A stretch of 64,000 bases of DNA from Qipengyuania_B sp965214525 (GTDB lineage Bacteria; Pseudomonadota; Alphaproteobacteria; Sphingomonadales; Sphingomonadaceae), in NCBI GenBank assembly GCA_965214525.1, contig OZ243959.1, positions 744,001-808,000 of the forward strand, written 5' to 3'. Below, piece after piece: positions 59,370 to 64,000 of this stretch (within the stretch, counting starts at the first letter, position 1; every line of letters begins with the position of its first letter). The notes beneath the pieces were generated by a model. That model did not search any database. It was not told where the DNA came from and worked only from the letters and a program-made list of their open reading frames with translations. Both the position numbers and the translations under genes were made by a program.

Positions 59370-62121
59370 TCGTACCGCGTTTCGCCATCTCCTCGGTTAT
59401 GGCCTCTTCAGCGATATTCTCGGGATCGGCGTCGTCGTCGATCCTGACCGCGCTGACGACATGCTCGTTCGCATCGACGCGGAACAGTCTTACACCGGCG
59501 CTGCCCCGTCCGATAACGCGCAGCGTTTCGAGGCCGATACGGATGAGTTTCGCCTGATCGGTAACCAGCATGAGCTGATCGGCCTTGGTCGCGCGGAAGC
59601 TTGCCACGACCTCTCCGTTGCGCCCGATATTGTCGATGTTGGTAACGCCCTGACCGCCCCGTCCGGTTCGGCGGTATTCATAGGCGGAACTCAACTTCCC
59701 GAATCCGTTAGCGCAAACGGTGAGAACGAACTCTTCATCCTCCGCCATCTCTCCATGTTCGGCCGATAGTTCTGGCGAGGCATCATCCGACTTCCAAGGC
59801 GCGACGCGAAGGTAGGTATCGCGCTCCTCGGCGGTTGCCGATCCGCCCTTCAGGATCGCTAACGAGACGACTTCGTCACCGGCCTTCAATCGCATGCCCC
59901 GCACGCCGGTAGAGGTGCGCGACTGAAACTCCCGTATCTCTTCCCCGTCGAACCGAATGGCCTTGCCAAGTTTGCTTGCAAGCAGGACATCGTCACCGCT
60001 TTCGAGCAATCTCACCGCGATCAGGCGATCGCGGGAACCGTCCTCGAACCGCATGGCAAATTTGCCATTCGACGGGATATTCGCAAACTGGTCCATGCTG
60101 TTTCGACGGACGTTGCCACGCGCCGTGGCGAAAACTACGTGCAAAGCCCCCCAGCTTTGTTCGTCTTCCGGCAACGGAAGAACGGCGGCGATTGTCTCGT
60201 CCTCGTCCAACGCAGGCAGCAGATTGACTATGGGTCGTCCCCGCGTTTGCGGGCCGCCCTCTGGAAGTCTCCAGACCTTGAGGCGATAGGCTTTTCCTGC
60301 AGTGGAGAAGAACAACACGGGATTGTGCGTCGAGGTGACGAACATTTCGCTGATGGCGTCCTCCTTCTTGGTTGCCATCCCCGCGCGGCCCTTGCCGCCA
60401 CGATGCTGCGCCCTAAAGGTCGAAAGCGGCGTGCGTTTGATGTACCCGTCGAGCGTAACCGTGACGACCATCTCGTCACGCTCGATCAAGTCCTCGTCTT
60501 CAATTCCATCCCAGGCCGGCGCGATCTCGGACAGGCGAGGGGTCGCGTAGGTCGCTTTGATCTCTTCGAGTTCACCGCGCATCACGCCATACAGCTTCGC
60601 ACGATCGGACAGGATCGACAGATAGTAGGCAATGTGATCCGACAGGTCCTTGAGTTCGCCGCCAATTTCGTCGCGCCCCAGCGCAGTCAGGCGATGCAGA
60701 CGCAGGTCGAGGATGGCTTTGACCTGGCGTTGCGATAGCCGGTAGGTGCCGCCATCCTGCTCCGCATCGGGCTCGATCGCCTCGACCAGCTGGATGTATT
60801 GCGCAATGTCGCCGATCGCCCATTCTCGGGCTAGCAGCGCCGCACGCGCATCCGCCGGGTTGGCTGCCCCGCGAATGATCCGGACCACCTCGTCGAGGTT
60901 GGAGACGGCAACAACTAGTCCCAGCAGAATGTGCGCACGATCGCGTGCCTTGTTCAGTTCGAACTTGGTCCGCCTTGTGATGACGACTTCGCGAAAGGCG
61001 ATGAACGAATGGATGATGTCGCGCAAAGTCAACGTTTCGGGCCGACCGCTTCGGATCGCCAGCATATTTGCGGGAAAACTCGCCTGGGCCGGGCTGTGCC
61101 GCCAGATCTGGTTCAGCACGACCTCCGGGGTGGCATCGCGCTTGAGGTCGATGACCACGCGCATCCCTTCGCGGTTGGACTCGTCGCGGATGTCGGTGAC
61201 GCCTTCGATCCGCTTGTCCTTCGCGGCCTCCGCAATCTTCTCGACCAGGCTGTTCTTGCCGACCTGGAACGGGATAGACGTTAGCACGATCGCTTGCCGA
61301 TCCCCGCGCGTGGTTTCGATTTCGTGCCGGCAGCGCATCAGGATCGAGCCGCGCCCGGTGGTATAGGCAGAACGGGCGCCCGTCTTGCCCAGGATCAGGG
61401 GCGCAGTGGGAAAATCCGGGCCGGGGATGATTTCGAAAAGGTCTTCCGCAGTGATCGCAGGATTGTCGATGAAGGCTAGGCAGCCATCAATCACCTCGCC
61501 AAGATTGTGGGGCGGGACATTGGTGGCCATGCCGACCGCGATGCCTCCCGCCCCATTGACCAGCAGGTTGGGGAAGCGGGCAGGAAGCACCGTGGGTTCG
61601 CGGCGCGACCCATCGTAATTGTCGGCGAAATCGACCGTGTCCTTGTCGAGATCGTCCAGAAGCGCATTGGCAACCCTGGCCAGGCGCGCCTCGGTATAGC
61701 GCATCGAAGCCGGAGGGTCGGGGTCCATGCTGCCGAAATTGCCTTGCCCGTCGATCAGCGGAACGCGCATCGACCAGTCCTGCGTCATCCGTGCAAGCGC
61801 ATCGTAGATCGCACTATCGCCGTGGGGGTGATAGTTGCCCATGACATCGCCGACGATCTTGGCGCTCTTGCGATATGGGCGGCCAGCAACGAAGCCCCCT
61901 TCGTGGCTGGCGAACAGGATGCGGCGATGTACAGGTTTCAGTCCATCGCGAACATCCGGCAAAGCGCGGCTGACGATCACGCTCATGGCGTAGTCGAGAT
62001 AGCTCGTCTTCATCTCGTCGACGATGTCGATGCGGTTCAAAGCCCCGGAAGAGGCCGGGGGATCGAGAAGGTCGGTTTCTTCAGTCAATGGGTTGCTGTC
62101 TCTCGCAAAGTTGCTCGGCAA
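59311..62121 (-). CDS. gyrA: DNA gyrase subunit A
   Basis: Type II topoisomerase breakage-reunion subunit. 936 residues with catalytic Tyr142 (SMRYTEARL). The quinolone-determining region YHPHGDSAIYDALARM keeps Ser103 and Asp107, equal to E. coli Ser83 and Asp87, so no classical resistance change is present. The GyrA box QHRGGKGRAG is intact in the C-terminal pinwheel, identifying it as gyrase rather than topoisomerase IV. The start is TTG 62121; no in-frame ATG precedes the core. The tail is acidic and overlaps the YhhN gene. Confidence 0.95.
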   Translation of the reverse strand: MPSNFARDSNPLTEETDLLDPPASSGALNRIDIVDEMKTSYLDYAMSVIVSRALPDVRDGLKPVHRRILFASHEGGFVAGRPYRKSAKIVGDVMGNYHPHGDSAIYDALARMTQDWSMRVPLIDGQGNFGSMDPDPPASMRYTEARLARVANALLDDLDKDTVDFADNYDGSRREPTVLPARFPNLLVNGAGGIAVGMATNVPPHNLGEVIDGCLAFIDNPAITAEDLFEIIPGPDFPTAPLILGKTGARSAYTTGRGSILMRCRHEIETTRGDRQAIVLTSIPFQVGKNSLVEKIAEAAKDKRIEGVTDIRDESNREGMRVVIDLKRDATPEVVLNQIWRHSPAQASFPANMLAIRSGRPETLTLRDIIHSFIAFREVVITRRTKFELNKARDRAHILLGLVVAVSNLDEVVRIIRGAANPADARAALLAREWAIGDIAQYIQLVEAIEPDAEQDGGTYRLSQRQVKAILDLRLHRLTALGRDEIGGELKDLSDHIAYYLSILSDRAKLYGVMRGELEEIKATYATPRLSEIAPAWDGIEDEDLIERDEMVVTVTLDGYIKRTPLSTFRAQHRGGKGRAGMATKKEDAISEMFVTSTHNPVLFFSTAGKAYRLKVWRLPEGGPQTRGRPIVNLLPALDEDETIAAVLPLPEDEQSWGALHVVFATARGNVRRNSMDQFANIPSNGKFAMRFEDGSRDRLIAVRLLESGDDVLLASKLGKAIRFDGEEIREFQSRTSTGVRGMRLKAGDEVVSLAILKGGSATAEERDTYLRVAPWKSDDASPELSAEHGEMAEDEEFVLTVCANGFGKLSSAYEYRRTGRGGQGVTNIDNIGRNGEVVASFRATKADQLMLVTDQAKLIRIGLETLRVIGRGSAGVRLFRVDANEHVVSAVRIDDDADPENIAEEAITEEMAKRGTTTTSPETTMDRDDPPPLEP

Positions 62122-62378
62122 TTACGTTAGAGGACATAGCGGTTTTTGCCTAATTACGGACCTGCCGCCATGCGCATGAAGCGGTGTTTTTCCACAATTG
62201 TCAGCCCGAATCTGCGATGTTCGGAACGCTAGCGTGCGTAGCAGGGAACCGGGCGCTTCATTCAAACGCTATTCACCACGAAATCGATAGAGCCGCAGAT
62301 AGATAGATCGGGCGAGGGGGCGGGGCGCGGACTGCATGACTCCTTCCTGCCGACGAGCCGAAGAGGAGAGTTTTTATC
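62122..62378. promoter_or_regulatory. Divergent gyrA / repeat-protein promoter region
   Basis: 257 bases between opposite starts. On the right side, AGAGGAGAG lies about 10 bases before the ATG at 62379, a strong ribosome-binding site. I could not place convincing -35/-10 elements for either gene. A 20-codon frame at 62171 is not considered real. Confidence 0.35.
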
Positions 62379-63698
62379 ATGAATATGTCGCCTGTTTCCT
62401 TATCCTTGCGCCCGCGACGTGCGGTTTCACGGATCGCGTTAGCCGTGGCGCTAGCGTGCGGCGTGGCCCTGACCGCAACCGCGATCGAGGCGCCGGTCCA
62501 CGCGCAGAAAAAGCAAAAGAAAGACGCCGAGCCAAAGAAGGACTTTTCCGAGGCATTCATCAAGACATATCAGCCTTACGAACCTCTCGCTTCGGCGCAG
62601 CCGCGCGATGGTGCGGCGTTGCGCGCAGCGGTTCCTTCGGTGATGGCCGCCGCCACGACACCCGACGACAGACTGGTTGCCGGCAATTTCGCGTATCAGG
62701 CAGGTGCGGCAAACCAGGACAAGGCGTTGCAGCAGCAAGGGCTGGAAATGATGCTCGGCAGTGGCAAGTTGCCTGCGGAAAATGTCGGCTCGTTCAGCTT
62801 CGCCGCAGGCCAGTTCGCTTACGAGGCGCAGGATTACGATGCTGCTCGGCGATATCTGCAAGCGTCAATGGATGCAGGGTACACCGAGAATGACCCGCGT
62901 GCCCTGATTGCCGAAAGCTACTTCCAGCAGGAGCGGGCTCAGGAAGGCATCGAGGTGCTCAAGACGGCGATCCAGCAGCAGGTCGCGGCGGGGCAAGTCC
63001 CGGAGCGCGGGTGGTTGAAGCGTGGCCTGGGTCAATCCTACACTGCGAATCTTAACGCCGACGCGATGCAGTTCGGTCAATGGTTGGCAACCTATTACCC
63101 CGACAAGGAAAGCTGGGGCGATGCCATTGTCGTAGTTCGAAACCTTGGCGAATACGACGATGCGCAGATGCTCGATCTGTTGCGTCTGCAGCGCAGAACG
63201 GGGACATTCCGCGACGGGCGCGAGTATATTGAATATGTGGATTCCGCCGATCCGCGCCGTTTGCCCGGCGAAGTCGCGGCTGTGATCGAAGAGGGATACG
63301 CCTCGGGACTGCTGGACCGTGGCAACAGTTTCATCTCCGATGCCCGAACGAGCGCGCAGGATCGCATAGCGGCGGACAAGGCCGATCTGCCTTCGATCGA
63401 GCGTGATGCGAATGCCGGTTCGGCGAAACTCAATGTCGTATTGGCTGCCGCAGACACGTTCATGAATTACGATCAGCCAGGCAAGGCGGAGGCTTTCTAT
63501 CGCAAAGCCTTGGAAATGCCCGGCGCAGACCGCGGCATGATCCTGACTCGTCTGGGGATTGCGCAGGTGGATCAGGGGCAGTTTGCTCAGGCGCAAGCAA
63601 CGTTCGAGCAGGTTGAAGGCCCCCGGCAATCCGTTGCGCGGTTATGGGCGCTTTACGCCTTGCAACAAGGGGGCGTCTTGGCAACGCCAGTGAGTTGA
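62379..63698 (+). CDS. Exported helical-repeat (TPR-like) protein
   Basis: 439 residues with a long signal peptide (about 1-42, ending near PVHAQ). The mature part is helical with TPR-type pairs: FSFAAGQFAYEAQDYDAARR, ALIAESYFQQERAQEGIEVL, ADTFMNYDQPGKAEAFYRKA and RLGIAQVDQGQFAQAQATFE. It is probably a periplasmic scaffold or lipoprotein-partner protein; sphingomonads have conserved homologues of unknown role. A strong terminator follows 12 bases after the stop. Confidence 0.82.
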   Translation: MNMSPVSLSLRPRRAVSRIALAVALACGVALTATAIEAPVHAQKKQKKDAEPKKDFSEAFIKTYQPYEPLASAQPRDGAALRAAVPSVMAAATTPDDRLVAGNFAYQAGAANQDKALQQQGLEMMLGSGKLPAENVGSFSFAAGQFAYEAQDYDAARRYLQASMDAGYTENDPRALIAESYFQQERAQEGIEVLKTAIQQQVAAGQVPERGWLKRGLGQSYTANLNADAMQFGQWLATYYPDKESWGDAIVVVRNLGEYDDAQMLDLLRLQRRTGTFRDGREYIEYVDSADPRRLPGEVAAVIEEGYASGLLDRGNSFISDARTSAQDRIAADKADLPSIERDANAGSAKLNVVLAAADTFMNYDQPGKAEAFYRKALEMPGADRGMILTRLGIAQVDQGQFAQAQATFEQVEGPRQSVARLWALYALQQGGVLATPVS

Positions 63699-63709
63699 CC
63701 TTACCGAAC

Positions 63710-63749
63710 GCAAGGCGGCGCGGACGATCGAACGTCCACGCCGCCTTGC
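63710..63749. terminator. Bidirectional terminator between convergent genes
   Basis: GCAAGGCGGCGCGGACG (63710-63726) and CGTCCACGCCGCCTTGC (63733-63749) pair in 16 of 17 positions around a 6-base loop, followed by CGTTT on the right strand. It lies between the stops of the repeat protein and the NYN/LOTUS gene and can serve both. Confidence 0.75.
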
Positions 63750-63762
63750 CGTTTAAGGGCGA

Positions 63763-64000
63763 TCAGCGTAACCGTTTCACGTACAGATTGTTGTCACGAC
63801 GTTCGATCTTGAACTTGTCGATCTGGCGGAACAGGTCCGACAGGCGCTTGAACCCGTAGTTCCGGACATCGAAGCTTGAACGGTTACCGGCGATGTTGCC
63901 GACTTCGCTCATTGAGGCGAAGCCATCATCGTCGCGCTTGGCCGCTCGCCAGGCCGTGCCGAGCAACTCGATCACCTCGTCATCCACGACGTTCGTTTCG
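63763..64000 (-). CDS. C-terminal part of a NYN/OST-HTH (LOTUS) domain protein (5' end outside window)
   Basis: The frame stays open to the window edge, so only the last 79 residues are seen. They form one OST-HTH/LOTUS domain: DDDGFASMSEVGNIAG, then FDVRNYGFKRLSDLFRQID and NNLYVKRL at the end. In bacteria this domain usually follows a NYN (PIN-like) RNase domain, which would lie beyond base 64000. RNA binding is likely; the GTG at 63987 is not the true start. Confidence 0.75.
   Translation of the reverse strand, partial: ETNVVDDEVIELLGTAWRAAKRDDDGFASMSEVGNIAGNRSSFDVRNYGFKRLSDLFRQIDKFKIERRDNNLYVKRLR

Noticed and set aside
1..64000. CRISPR arrays, insertion sequences, prophage or integrase genes
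   Set aside because: No regularly spaced repeats, transposase or integrase motifs were found on either strand.

Overview
The window is a gene-dense, roughly 60 % G+C chromosomal segment of an alphaproteobacterium. The best fit is the Sphingomonadales, probably near the Erythrobacteraceae. This is inferred from the complete 14-gene nuo operon followed by birA-coaX-RNase J-DUF1467, a lipoyl domain fused to the pyruvate dehydrogenase E1 beta subunit, DUF1178 and DUF1467 proteins, a GTTC-N7-GTTC LexA box, a TTAA-N7-TTAA CtrA-type site and TadE/TadG proteins. No rRNA, insertion sequence, prophage or CRISPR array was seen. One tRNA gene (Arg, anticodon CCT) is present.

Layout. 1-1398: end of an aldehyde dehydrogenase. 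1540-18071: the operon nuoABCDEFGHIJKLMN for respiratory complex I, almost every junction overlapping by a few bases. It contains five extra reading frames that are not complex I subunits: a short coiled coil, two small membrane proteins, an exported protein with a duplicated cysteine-pair domain, and a small exported protein. 18064-21570: birA, coaX, RNase J and a DUF1467 membrane protein continue the same coupled run. 21586-27193: a divergent pair around a CtrA-type box, with a TipN-like polar coiled-coil protein leftward. Rightward lies a three-gene unit of an Hpt-like protein, a membrane protein I do not recognise and a histidine-kinase-like protein; both phosphorelay proteins lack the phospho-accepting histidine. 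27190-30149: leftward gltX-gltA-small membrane protein. 30192-32357: ComEC/Rec2. 32388-41523: a long leftward run of ppiD, trpE, a phosphodiester-glycosidase-like gene, trpG, trpD, trpC, moaC, moeA, then lexA behind its own SOS box.

41745-46833: rightward tpiA, secG, pyrG, a 342-base non-coding stretch with two stacked hairpins, then grxC-nitrilase-DUF1178 and tRNA-Arg. 46871-50204: a pirin gene, then leftward hpd-VOC protein-MscS channel. 50416-53623: ftsB, pdhA, a SnoaL-like protein and lipoyl-pdhB; the three pdh-region frames are translationally coupled. 53641-55870: three leftward TadE/TadG pseudopilin-type genes. 56048-64000: a squalene/phytoene-synthase-like protein, an EF-hand protein, trmFO, a YhhN-family gene overlapping gyrA tail to tail, gyrA, a secreted repeat protein, a bidirectional terminator and the end of a NYN/LOTUS-type gene.

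Most of the window is core metabolism. The parts that deserve attention are the extra genes inside the nuo operon, the histidine-less phosphorelay pair next to the CtrA box, the structured pyrG-grxC gap, and the unrelated genes coupled into the trp and pdh operons. All functional calls rest on reading motifs by eye; no database search was possible.
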